From JALYRV01 sp036675475 (lineage in GTDB: Bacteria > Acidobacteriota > Vicinamibacteria > Vicinamibacterales > SCN-69-37): 23,406 nucleotides of DNA. The first letter of the stretch is position 1; every line of letters begins with the position of its first letter. Positions 1-6,148 of the stretch are shown here, one piece after another. The notes beneath the pieces were generated by a model. That model was not told the DNA's origin. It saw only the letters and a program-made list of their open reading frames with translations, and did not search any database. The position numbers and the translations under genes are program-made. The stretch is taken from positions 1 to 23,406 of the forward strand of contig JAKFEY010000060.1 of assembly GCA_036675475.1 (NCBI GenBank), written 5' to 3'.

Positions 1-695
1 TCGCGCAGCGGGACCTCGATGATCCAGGGCGCGTCGGCGTGCGATTTGGGCGCGCGCGCGGCCGCGAGGCGGCCGATGATCTCCACATCGAACGCCCATC
101 GCGAGATGAAGGTGTCGGCAAGCGCGGCGTCGAGCGCGGGGCCCGCGCGGAACACTTTCGCGCCGCACTGGGTGTCGTACACGGGAAGCTGCAACGCCGC
201 GGACGCGAGCGTCGCGAAGACGCGCCCCAGATAATGACGCGCCGCGCGGCGCTCGATGCGGCGGCCCAGCAGCGCGACGCGCGATCCGATCGCGGCTTCC
301 GCGCCGGTGGTCTCGAGCTGACGGACGATCTCGAGCATCTCGGCCGGCGGCGTCGCGAGGTCGGCGTCGTAGTAGCCAACGATTGGCTGACCGCCGGGAC
401 TGACGTCCTGGCGTACCGCACTGACGCCCCGGCCCACCGCCGCGGCACGCATCCCCTGCCGAACCGCTTCTGCTTTTCCGCGATTGGTGTCGAGATGCAT
501 CACGCGGATGCGCGCCGGCTCCTTCGCTCGCATCACCTCGAGCGCGTCGCGTGTCCCATCCGTCGACCCATCGTCCACAAACAGCAGCGACAGGTTGTCG
601 CGGGCATCGAGCATGCCGAGGAACGCCTGCGCGTCGAGCCGCGCGGCCTCGTTGAAGCAGGGAACAACGATCGTGCAGGGCGCGACGCTAGTCAT
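1..695 (-). CDS. Family 2 glycosyltransferase, dolichol-phosphate-glucosyltransferase type (3' end cut by window edge)
   Basis: Reading the minus strand from ATG at 695 gives 231 codons that run off the window. The N-terminus has the GT2 nucleotide-sugar fold: VVPCFNEA near residue 10, the acidic motif DDGSTDGT at 41-48, and a second acidic motif YYDADLATPPAE at 108-119 (the DXD-like metal site). YDTQCGAKVFR (173-183) and SRWAFDVEI (198-206) are hallmarks of the DPG-synthase-like branch, which moves a sugar from a nucleotide donor to a polyprenyl phosphate at the inner membrane face. The start overlaps the end of the upstream methyltransferase by 8 bases (688-695), so the two are probably translationally coupled. 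A C-terminal membrane segment, if present, lies outside the window. Family assignment is firm; donor and acceptor are not known. Confidence 0.9.
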   Translation of the reverse strand, partial: MTSVAPCTIVVPCFNEAARLDAQAFLGMLDARDNLSLLFVDDGSTDGTRDALEVMRAKEPARIRVMHLDTNRGKAEAVRQGMRAAAVGRGVSAVRQDVSPGGQPIVGYYDADLATPPAEMLEIVRQLETTGAEAAIGSRVALLGRRIERRAARHYLGRVFATLASAALQLPVYDTQCGAKVFRAGPALDAALADTFISRWAFDVEIIGRLAAARAPKSHADAPWIIEVPLR

Positions 696-1437
696 GCCGG
701 CACAGCGCCCAGTAGCTGAGGCCGGGAAGGTTCACGCGCAGACGCGCGAGCGCGAGCGACACGCGCGCTTCGGCTGCGAGGACGCCCGTGAGCGCACGCG
801 TCACGGCCGGGCCGCGGCTCCACGCGATCGGATTGACGCCCGCGCCGTCAGTCGCGCCGCGCATACGCCCGAGCGCCACAGCTGCCGCGCGCATCGGCAG
901 GAGCGAATGAAACAGCCCACCGTCCTCGACGATGCGCAGGCCGGCCGACTGCAGCAGGGCCCGCGCTGACGATGTCGAGTAGCGGCGATAGTGCCCGAGC
1001 GCGGTGTCGCGTCGGCTGAAGACAGCCTGCCACGCGGGCACGGTCACCAGCGCATGCGCGCCGGACGCCGCGACGCCGTCGACGATGCCGGCCAGAAAGC
1101 CGCGGTCGTCTTCGACATGCTCGAGGACGTCGAGCAACAGCAGGAGATCGAAACGGCCGGACGGACGTTCGGCGGCGAACTCGATGCGCGGATGCGCGAG
1201 CGCGAGCGATGCGCGATCGCCGGCCGAGTAGTTCGCGTCCCAGCACACCACGCGCGCCGCGGGATTCAGCTCGCCGCGCAGCTGCGCCGCGAGCCACGCA
1301 TCACCGGATCCGATGTCGAGCAGCGCGGACGCATCGCTCAGCAGGCCGCCGCGCTCGAGCGCGCGCCGCACGAACCGGAAGCGCGCGAGCTCCCAGGGAT
1401 GGCGCGCGTCTGAGCGGCCACGCTCGATCAGATCCAT
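688..1437 (-). CDS. Class I SAM-dependent methyltransferase
   Basis: A 249-residue protein of the Methyltransf_11/23 type. Motif I is LLDIGSGDAWLAAQ at 39-52 (SAM-binding glycine loop), an acidic residue ending strand 2 is D77 in CWDANY, and the post-motif FDLLLLLDVLEHVEDD is at 96-111. LGHYRRYS (147-154) is a signature often seen in methyltransferases that neighbour GT2 glycosyltransferases, as here. The gene is first in a two-gene unit and its stop overlaps the start of the glycosyltransferase. The start at 1437 is chosen because the conserved region begins shortly after it, and because a TAGAAT hexamer lies 9 bases upstream with no Shine-Dalgarno sequence. The substrate is unknown; a lipid-linked glycan or quinone-like acceptor would fit the context but is only a guess. 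Confidence 0.85.
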   Translation of the reverse strand: MDLIERGRSDARHPWELARFRFVRRALERGGLLSDASALLDIGSGDAWLAAQLRGELNPAARVVCWDANYSAGDRASLALAHPRIEFAAERPSGRFDLLLLLDVLEHVEDDRGFLAGIVDGVAASGAHALVTVPAWQAVFSRRDTALGHYRRYSTSSARALLQSAGLRIVEDGGLFHSLLPMRAAAVALGRMRGATDGAGVNPIAWSRGPAVTRALTGVLAAEARVSLALARLRVNLPGLSYWALCRHD

Positions 1438-1446
1438 TCGCTGGGG

Positions 1447-1452
1447 ATTCTA
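1447..1452 (-). promoter_or_regulatory. Candidate -10 element (TAGAAT) of the methyltransferase/glycosyltransferase unit
   Basis: On the minus strand TAGAAT lies 9 bases before the ATG at 1437. If it is a -10 box, the transcript would start only 2-3 bases before the start codon. No clear -35 box is visible because the upstream DNA is repeat-derived and very GC-rich. Confidence 0.35.
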
Positions 1453-1477
1453 GCAGGCGGGGATCGGGCGCTGGGCG

Positions 1478-1501
1478 GGGCGCTCGCGCTGTCGAGCGCC
1501 C
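1478..1501. repeat. GC-rich perfect hairpin upstream of the methyltransferase
   Basis: GGGCGCTCG (1478-1486) and CGAGCGCCC (1493-1501) form a perfect 9-bp stem with a 6-base loop. It directly precedes the first copy of the 99-bp direct repeat and could be the edge of that element. It sits upstream of a minus-strand gene, so it is not an obvious terminator for it. Confidence 0.6.
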
Positions 1502-1502
1502 G

Positions 1503-1601
1503 GCTCGCTTACGCGGGACGCGAGGTATTTGCCCCGCCCTCCTCCGAGTTCGGATCAAGTCGGTCGGGACAAACACCTCGCATCCCGCCACGCTCGCCAG
1601 A
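1503..1601. repeat. 99-bp direct repeat, copy 1, containing a 76-bp imperfect palindrome
   Basis: This stretch recurs at 1647-1745 (exact offset 144) with only a few substitutions. Within it, 1513-1588 folds on itself: the left arm begins GCGGGACGCGAGG and the reverse complement of the right arm begins GCGGGATGCGAGG, with about 27-bp arms. A smaller inverted repeat, TCCGA/TCGGA, sits near the centre. Several arm mismatches are transitions that would leave G:U pairs in RNA. No convincing gene is encoded on either strand. It looks like a non-autonomous palindromic repeat of REP or MITE type. Confidence 0.8.
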
Positions 1602-1646
1602 CGAACCAGCAACGCGCCCGGCTCCCGCAAGCTGGGCGCCGGCGCC

Positions 1647-1745
1647 GCTCGCTAACGCGGGACGCGGGGTATTTGCCCCGCCCTCCTCCGAGTTCGGATC
1701 AAGTCGGGCGGGACAAACACCACGCATCCCGCCACGCTCGCCAGA
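1647..1745. repeat. 99-bp direct repeat, copy 2, containing a 76-bp imperfect palindrome
   Basis: Second copy of the element at 1503-1601. Its palindrome spans 1657-1732. The arms pair slightly better at the inner end here (left GCCCCGCCC, right complement GTCCCGCCC). The 45-bp spacer between copies (1602-1646) is not repeated. The rest of the 332-bp gap (1438-1769) shows no gene. The junction with the truncated propeller gene lies just beyond this copy. Confidence 0.8.
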
Positions 1746-1769
1746 GCGCGCTCGGCCTCAGAAACTTCC

Positions 1770-2144
1770 TCACGGCCGCCGCTCTACATGCGACCTCGCC
1801 GGTGCTGGTGGACCCACGACCTCGCCGCCCAGCATGTGCTCCGGCTTCTTCACTCGCTCCGGAATCTGTTCGCCTTCAATCGCCGACGTCAGGAATATCC
1901 GGTCGCCCCAGACGATGGGCGATGAATGACCGCGGCCGGGGATGGGCGTCTTCCACTGAATGCTGGACGCGTCCCAGCTCACCGGGAAGGACGTCTCGGT
2001 CGAGACGCCGGTGCCGTTGACGCCGCGCCAGCCGGGCCACGGATCGGCGGCATGAAGCAGCGCGCCGATGGAGACCGTAAAGATCAGGGACGCCGCTGCG
2101 CGCCGCCAGAAAGTTGGACGGCTGGACGGTTGGAAGGTGCTCAT
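1770..2144 (-). pseudogene. Truncated PQQ-type beta-propeller gene (N-terminal remnant)
   Basis: The frame encodes 124 residues. It starts with a signal-peptide-like segment (hydrophobic AAASLIFTVSIGALLHA, cleavage near residue 32) and then PWPGWRGVNGTGVS, the usual first-blade opening of secreted PQQ-like propellers. SSPIVWGDRIFLTSA (73-87) matches the first strand pair. Family-like sequence ends at about residue 108 (LGGEV, near position 1820), after which about 16 unrelated residues lead to a stop. Full relatives are usually 400-500 residues, so three quarters of the protein is missing. The break lies about 75 bp from the palindromic repeat pair, which suggests a deletion or rearrangement there. 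The gene is divergent from the intact propeller gene at 2288. A short functional protein is unlikely but cannot be excluded. Confidence 0.75.
2107..2138 (-). repeat. Octameric tandem repeat (RCCKTCCA) over the start of the truncated propeller gene
   Basis: On the minus strand ACCTTCCA, ACCGTCCA and GCCGTCCA follow each other without a gap (2138-2115), then a decayed unit ACTTTCTG. The run begins two codons after the ATG and encodes the polar head of the signal peptide (TFQPSSRPTF). Confidence 0.75.
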
Positions 2145-2156
2145 GGGCGTCTCGGC

Positions 2157-2162
2157 TACAAT
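2157..2162 (+). promoter_or_regulatory. Possible -10 element (TACAAT) for the propeller gene at 2288
   Basis: TACAAT is a good -10 hexamer in otherwise GC-rich DNA and would start a transcript near 2169, giving a leader of about 120 bases before the ATG at 2288. No convincing -35 hexamer lies 16-18 bases upstream, so the assignment is weak. Confidence 0.3.
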
Positions 2163-2188
2163 CTAGGACTCAGCGTCTAAGTGCTTGC

Positions 2189-2274
2189 GGGTCATAGGGT
2201 AACGCTCACAAGGCCCTGTGCCCAAATGGCAGTGGCAGACCGTTCCCTGGTGGGGATGAGGGGCAGAGGAACGG
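2189..2274 (+). promoter_or_regulatory. Structured 5' leader with two hairpins and an alternative pairing
   Basis: GGGTCATAGGG (2189-2199) can pair with CCCTGTGCCC (2214-2223). CCGTTCCCTG (2240-2249) can pair with CAG-A-GGAACGG (2264-2274) as a 10-bp stem with one bulge. A competing small stem, TGCC (2219-2222) with GGCA (2228-2231), would disrupt the first hairpin. The second hairpin ends 4 bases before the Shine-Dalgarno sequence at 2279-2283. No known riboswitch consensus is recognised. Confidence 0.35.
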
Positions 2275-2318
2275 GTTCGGAGGTTCAATGGTTCGAGTGG
2301 TTCGACTGGTTCAGGTTC
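2274..2318 (+). repeat. GGTTC-based short tandem repeat over the start codon of the propeller gene
   Basis: Six consecutive units start with GGTTC: 2274, 2282, 2290, 2299, 2308 and 2314, with spacings of 8, 8, 9, 9 and 6 bases. The run supplies the Shine-Dalgarno sequence (GGAGG, 2279-2283, 4 bases before ATG), the start codon itself and the first ten codons (MVRVVRLVQV). Confidence 0.85.
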
Positions 2319-4528
2319 TCGCCCTCATCGCGTGCGCATCGGTGACGCTCGGCGCCCAGTGGCCCGAGTTGCGCGGGCCGTCGCGCGACGGGCGGTCGGG
2401 CGAAACGAATCTGCCGAGCTCGTGGTCGCCCGCCGGCGACAACCTCGCCTGGCGCATCCCGATCGGCGGCCGCGCCACGCCCGTGGCGTGGGGCAACCGC
2501 ATCTACATGCTCACCACCGCCGGCGATTTCTCGAACACACAGGAACGGCTCGTCGCCATCGACGCCGCGTCGGGCAAAGTGCTCTGGGACCGCACGTTCA
2601 GCCTCTATCTCAGCGACGTGCCGCAGAACCGCGCGGCCTGGGCGTCACCCGCCGTCGATCCGCGCACGGGCAACATCTACGTCTACACCGTCGCCGCCGA
2701 ACTGTTCGCCATCAGCCCCGACAACAAAATCCTCTGGTCGCGCTCGCTGCCCGAAGAGTACGGCGCGGTGACGACGCATGGAGGACGGACGGTGTCGCCC
2801 ATCATCGACGGCGACAAGGTGATCCTGAATGCGCTGATCCTCGCATGGGGCAGCGACCTCGGACGCCCCGGCAACCGCTTCTTCGCCTTCGACACGAAGA
2901 CCGGGCAGACGATCTGGGTCAGCTCGCCGCAGGCGCGGCACTACGACACGAATTTCTCGGGACCGATCATCGCTGAAGTAAACGGGATGAAGCAGATGAT
3001 CGTCGGCGGCACCGACGGCCAGTTCTACGGCCTGAAGGCCAACACCGGCGAGAAGGTCTGGCAGGTGGACGTCAGCAAGCGCGCGATTCTCAACAGCGCA
3101 CTCTATCGCGACGGCGTCGCATACATCACCCACGGCGAAGAAAATCTCGACACGACCGAGATGGGCATGGTCGCCGCCATCGATGCCACGAAGACCGGGC
3201 AACTCGGCAAGGACGCGTTCAAGTGGATCACACACGGCTTCATGCCGACGTTCGCCTCACCCGTCATGGACGGCGAGCGCCTCTACTCCGTCGACAACGG
3301 CGCCATCGTCGCCGGCTTCGATCTGAAGACGGGCGCGCAGCTGTGGCACAAGAGCCTCGGCACGCTGCAGAAGGGATCGCCGCTGCTCGCCGACGGCAAG
3401 CTGTACGTCGGCACGGAGAACGGCAAGGTGTACATCCTCGAGCCGTCGGCCACGGGCGTGAAGGTGCTCGATGAAGACGCGCTGCCCGCAGGCACGCAGG
3501 GCGGACCGGAAGTGATCGTCGCGTCGCCGATCGCCGCCAACGGCCGCATCATCATCACGTCGATGGACGCGATGTATGCGATTGGAACAAAGGCGGGTTC
3601 GCGGGTTCCTCCCGGTTCGGCGGGTTCGGCGGGTTCGGGTTCGCTGAGTCCCGGACCTGTCGCGCATGTTCAGGTGTTCCCGTACGAGGCGCTGCTCGAG
3701 CCGAACGGGAAGCAGGCGTATTCGCTGAAGCTGTTCGACGCGAAGGGAAATCTCGTTCGCGAAGAGAAGGGCGCCGCGGCGACGTGGGCGGTGGAGGGCG
3801 GACTCGGGGGCACGGTGTCGGCTGACGGCACGTTCACGGCGTCTACCGGCGCGTCTTCAAGTCAGGCCCCTGCCGGGTCCGCCGGATTCGTAAAAGCCAC
3901 CGTCGGCGGCGTCAGCGGTACGGCGCGCGTGCGCGTGATGCCGCCGCTGCCGTGGACGTTCGACTTCGAGAACGCGCCCGCCGAGGGCAACGGCCCGCCG
4001 CCAGGACACTGGGTGGGCGCCAACGGCAAGGTGCAGCTGCGCACTGTTGCGGATCTCGGAAGAGTTCTCGTGCGCCCGCGTGACGACACACAGGGCCGCC
4101 GCGCGAAGGTCATCATCGGCAAACCCGAGTGGTCGGGCCTCACCGTCGAGGCTGACGTGCGCGGACGCACCGAGCGCCGCCAGCGCGGCGACGCCGGCGT
4201 GATCAACCAGCGCTACATCCTCACGCTGTTCGGCAACGCGCAGAAACTCGAGCTGCAGCCGTGGCAGGCCGCCGACGAGATGACGGTGCGCATCCAGCCG
4301 TTCGCATGGAATCCCGACACGTGGTACCGCGTGAAGCTGACCGTCGACAACCTTCCGAACGGCGACGTGCGCGCGCGCGGCAAAGTCTGGCCCGCCGCCG
4401 AGCCCGAGCCGGCCGCGTGGACGATCGAGAAGATCGACAAGATCGGCCATAAACACGGCGCGCCGGGACTCTACGCCGACGGCATCTCAGAGATTTATTT
4501 CGACAACGTCAGGGTCTACAGAAATTAA
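2288..4528 (+). CDS. Secreted PQQ-type beta-propeller with C-terminal Ig-like and jelly-roll-like domains
   Basis: A 746-residue exported protein. The signal peptide covers residues 1-23 (cleavage near LGA-Q). Residues 24-435 form a PQQ-like/quinoprotein propeller with blade motifs AIDAASGKVLW (90-100), AFDTKTGQTIW (200-210), GLKANTGEKVW (248-258) and GFDLKTGAQLW (343-353). A Gly/Ser/Pro linker (437-456) encoded by GGTTC repeats follows. Residues 460-550 look like an Ig-like beta domain, and 553-746 like a concanavalin-type jelly roll ending in EIYFDNVRVYRN, as in LamG/DUF1080-like sheets. No haem motif CXXCH and no clear PQQ-dehydrogenase catalytic set is seen, so a scaffold or ligand-binding role is more likely than a dehydrogenase. 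The start at 2288 is supported by GGAGG 4 bases upstream. It is first of three same-strand propeller genes. Confidence 0.85.
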   Translation: MVRVVRLVQVLALIACASVTLGAQWPELRGPSRDGRSGETNLPSSWSPAGDNLAWRIPIGGRATPVAWGNRIYMLTTAGDFSNTQERLVAIDAASGKVLWDRTFSLYLSDVPQNRAAWASPAVDPRTGNIYVYTVAAELFAISPDNKILWSRSLPEEYGAVTTHGGRTVSPIIDGDKVILNALILAWGSDLGRPGNRFFAFDTKTGQTIWVSSPQARHYDTNFSGPIIAEVNGMKQMIVGGTDGQFYGLKANTGEKVWQVDVSKRAILNSALYRDGVAYITHGEENLDTTEMGMVAAIDATKTGQLGKDAFKWITHGFMPTFASPVMDGERLYSVDNGAIVAGFDLKTGAQLWHKSLGTLQKGSPLLADGKLYVGTENGKVYILEPSATGVKVLDEDALPAGTQGGPEVIVASPIAANGRIIITSMDAMYAIGTKAGSRVPPGSAGSAGSGSLSPGPVAHVQVFPYEALLEPNGKQAYSLKLFDAKGNLVREEKGAAATWAVEGGLGGTVSADGTFTASTGASSSQAPAGSAGFVKATVGGVSGTARVRVMPPLPWTFDFENAPAEGNGPPPGHWVGANGKVQLRTVADLGRVLVRPRDDTQGRRAKVIIGKPEWSGLTVEADVRGRTERRQRGDAGVINQRYILTLFGNAQKLELQPWQAADEMTVRIQPFAWNPDTWYRVKLTVDNLPNGDVRARGKVWPAAEPEPAAWTIEKIDKIGHKHGAPGLYADGISEIYFDNVRVYRN
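3595..3642 (+). repeat. In-frame GGTTC repeat encoding an interdomain linker
   Basis: Six (G)GGTTC units at 3595, 3603, 3614, 3622, 3631 and 3637 lie inside the coding region and encode the flexible linker between the propeller and the Ig-like domain (SRVPPGSAGSAGSGS). The same core unit covers the start codons of this gene and of the gene at 18038. Confidence 0.8.
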
Positions 4529-4578
4529 GAGTTGGTGAATTGAGAGTTAAGAATTCTCAACTCTTAATTCGCCAACTC
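4529..4578. repeat. 50-bp palindrome between two propeller genes
   Basis: It begins directly after the stop codon at 4528. Arms 4529-4553 and 4554-4578 match at 22 of 25 positions, with no loop and a GAATTC centre. It is AT-rich compared with its surroundings and built from GAGTT and GAATT words. It could act as a transcription terminator or mRNA end-stabilising stem between the genes at 2288 and 4602, although no T-run follows. The remaining 23 bases to the next ATG show no strong Shine-Dalgarno sequence. Confidence 0.8.
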
Positions 4579-4601
4579 TGAATTACACAGAGACGCTACT
4601 A

Positions 4602-6035
4602 ATGAAGAAACTGTTCGTACTCGCACTTGTCTCGCTGGCCATGACCGTCCCGTCGAGCAAAGGGGACAAAGACTGGCCCATGTGGGGCGGCTCGCCCGAT
4701 CGCAACATGGTCGCGCCCGACGCGACCGGGATGCCGACGACCTGGGATGTGAAGACCGGGAAAAACGTGAAGTGGGTGGCGGAGCTGGGGTCGCAGAGCT
4801 ACGGCAATCCCGTCGTCGCCGAAGGCGTGGTGCTCGTCGGCACGAACAACGAGGCGCTGCGCGATCCTGAGCAGACCGGCGACCGCGGCGTGCTGATGGC
4901 GTTTCGCGAAGGCACAGGCGAATTCCTGTGGCAGGCCACGCACGCGAAGCTCGCCGCCGGGCGCGCCAACGACTGGCCGTTCCAGGGCATCGCCTCGTCG
5001 CCGCTCGTGCGCAACGGCGTTGCGTATTACATGTCCAACCGCGCGGAGCTGATGGCGGTGGACATCCAGGGCTTCCACGACAACGGCGAGAACGACGGGC
5101 CGTTCAAGGACGAGAAGCTGACGGGCAAGACCGACGTCGACATTCTCTGGGCGTTCGACACGATGGAGGAAGTGGGCAACTTCCCGCACAACCTCGCGAA
5201 CTCGTCGCCGGTGTTTCACGACAACCTGATCTTCATCAGCACCGGCAACGGACAGGACGAAAGCCACGTGAACGTGCCGTCGCCGAAGGCGCCCGCGCTG
5301 CTCGCCATCGACATCAACACGGGCAAGCTGGTGTGGGAAGACGGATCGCCGGGCGAAAACATCCTGCACGGCCAGTGGTCGACGCCCGCCGTCGGCACCA
5401 TCGGCGGCGTGCTGCAGGTCGTGCACGCGCAGGGCGACGGCTGGGTGCGCGGCTTCGAGCTCGCCACCGGCAAGAAGCTGTGGGAGTTCGACACCAACCC
5501 CAAGGACTCCGTCTGGCCGAAGACCCGCAACGAAGTCATCGGCACCCCCGTCATCGTCGACAACGTCGTCTACATCGCGAACGGACAGGATCCGGAACAC
5601 GGCGAGGGCGTGGGCCACGCGTATGCGATTGACGCCACCAAGCGCGGCGACATCACCGAGAGCGGCCGCCTGTGGCATTACGACGACATCCGCCGGTCGA
5701 TCTCGACGGCCGCGGTGAAAGACGGGCTGGTCTATCTCGCCGACTTCAGCGGGTTCCTGCACTGCATCGATGCGAAGACGGGCAAGCAGGTGTGGAAACA
5801 CGACATGTTCGCGGCCATGTGGGGCTCGCCGATCGTGATCGGCGACAAGGTCTATCTGGGCGACGAGGACGGCGACGTCACCATCCTGCAGCACGGCCGC
5901 GAGCTGAAAGTGGTCAACGAAGTGAACATGGGCAGCTCGGTCTACGCCACGGCCGTGCCCGCCAACGGCACGCTGTACATCATGAACAGAAATCAGATCT
6001 GGGCGCTCGCGGAAGGCGCGCAGCTGAAACGATAA
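4602..6035 (+). CDS. Secreted PQQ-type beta-propeller protein
   Basis: A 477-residue protein with a short basic-hydrophobic signal sequence (MKKLFVLALVSLAMTVP, 1-17). DWPMWGGSPDRNM (24-36) is the standard opening of this secreted propeller family. Blade motifs include AFREGTGEFLW (100-110), AIDINTGKLVW (235-245), GFELATGKKLW (284-294) and CIDAKTGKQVW (388-398). Between blades there are long insertions (about 155-180 and 300-345) rich in Asp, Glu and Gly that may bind metal or partners. No CXXCH haem site or transmembrane anchor is seen, so it should be periplasmic. It lies 73 bp after the preceding propeller gene, across a palindrome, and 30 bp before the next; the last two may share a transcript. 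The biochemical function of this family is not established. Confidence 0.85.
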   Translation: MKKLFVLALVSLAMTVPSSKGDKDWPMWGGSPDRNMVAPDATGMPTTWDVKTGKNVKWVAELGSQSYGNPVVAEGVVLVGTNNEALRDPEQTGDRGVLMAFREGTGEFLWQATHAKLAAGRANDWPFQGIASSPLVRNGVAYYMSNRAELMAVDIQGFHDNGENDGPFKDEKLTGKTDVDILWAFDTMEEVGNFPHNLANSSPVFHDNLIFISTGNGQDESHVNVPSPKAPALLAIDINTGKLVWEDGSPGENILHGQWSTPAVGTIGGVLQVVHAQGDGWVRGFELATGKKLWEFDTNPKDSVWPKTRNEVIGTPVIVDNVVYIANGQDPEHGEGVGHAYAIDATKRGDITESGRLWHYDDIRRSISTAAVKDGLVYLADFSGFLHCIDAKTGKQVWKHDMFAAMWGSPIVIGDKVYLGDEDGDVTILQHGRELKVVNEVNMGSSVYATAVPANGTLYIMNRNQIWALAEGAQLKR

Positions 6036-6148
6036 AGCCTCAAGCCGGAAGCCATAAGCCGAAAGATGAAGATCAAAGCTGCAATCACGAAAGCTCGATT
6101 CGCCGCAGCCGCCGTGTCTTTAGGCTTCGGGCTTACGGCTTTAGGCTT
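6035..6148 (+). repeat. Heptameric (AAGCCNN) repeats in inverted arms around a start codon
   Basis: Arm 6035-6065 consists of four AAGCCNN units plus AAG. Arm 6118-6148 is the same type of run on the opposite strand. The arms match at 26 of 31 positions, with a 52-bp loop between them. The loop holds the ATG at 6066 and the first 17 codons. The right arm encodes the hydrophobic core of the signal peptide (SLGFGLTALGF). The left arm starts at the last base of the previous gene's stop codon. Confidence 0.8.

Noticed and set aside
1503..1745. CRISPR array
   Set aside because: Only two repeat units of 99 bp with a 45-bp spacer, and each unit is itself a long palindrome; no cas genes.
2160..2290. 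Known riboswitch (cobalamin, c-di-GMP, SRP-like RNA)
   Set aside because: No conserved box of these classes could be found; only generic hairpins are visible.
4599..5894. 431-codon minus-strand frame opposite a propeller gene
   Set aside because: No motif, antisense composition; the plus-strand propeller is complete with signal peptide and blade motifs.
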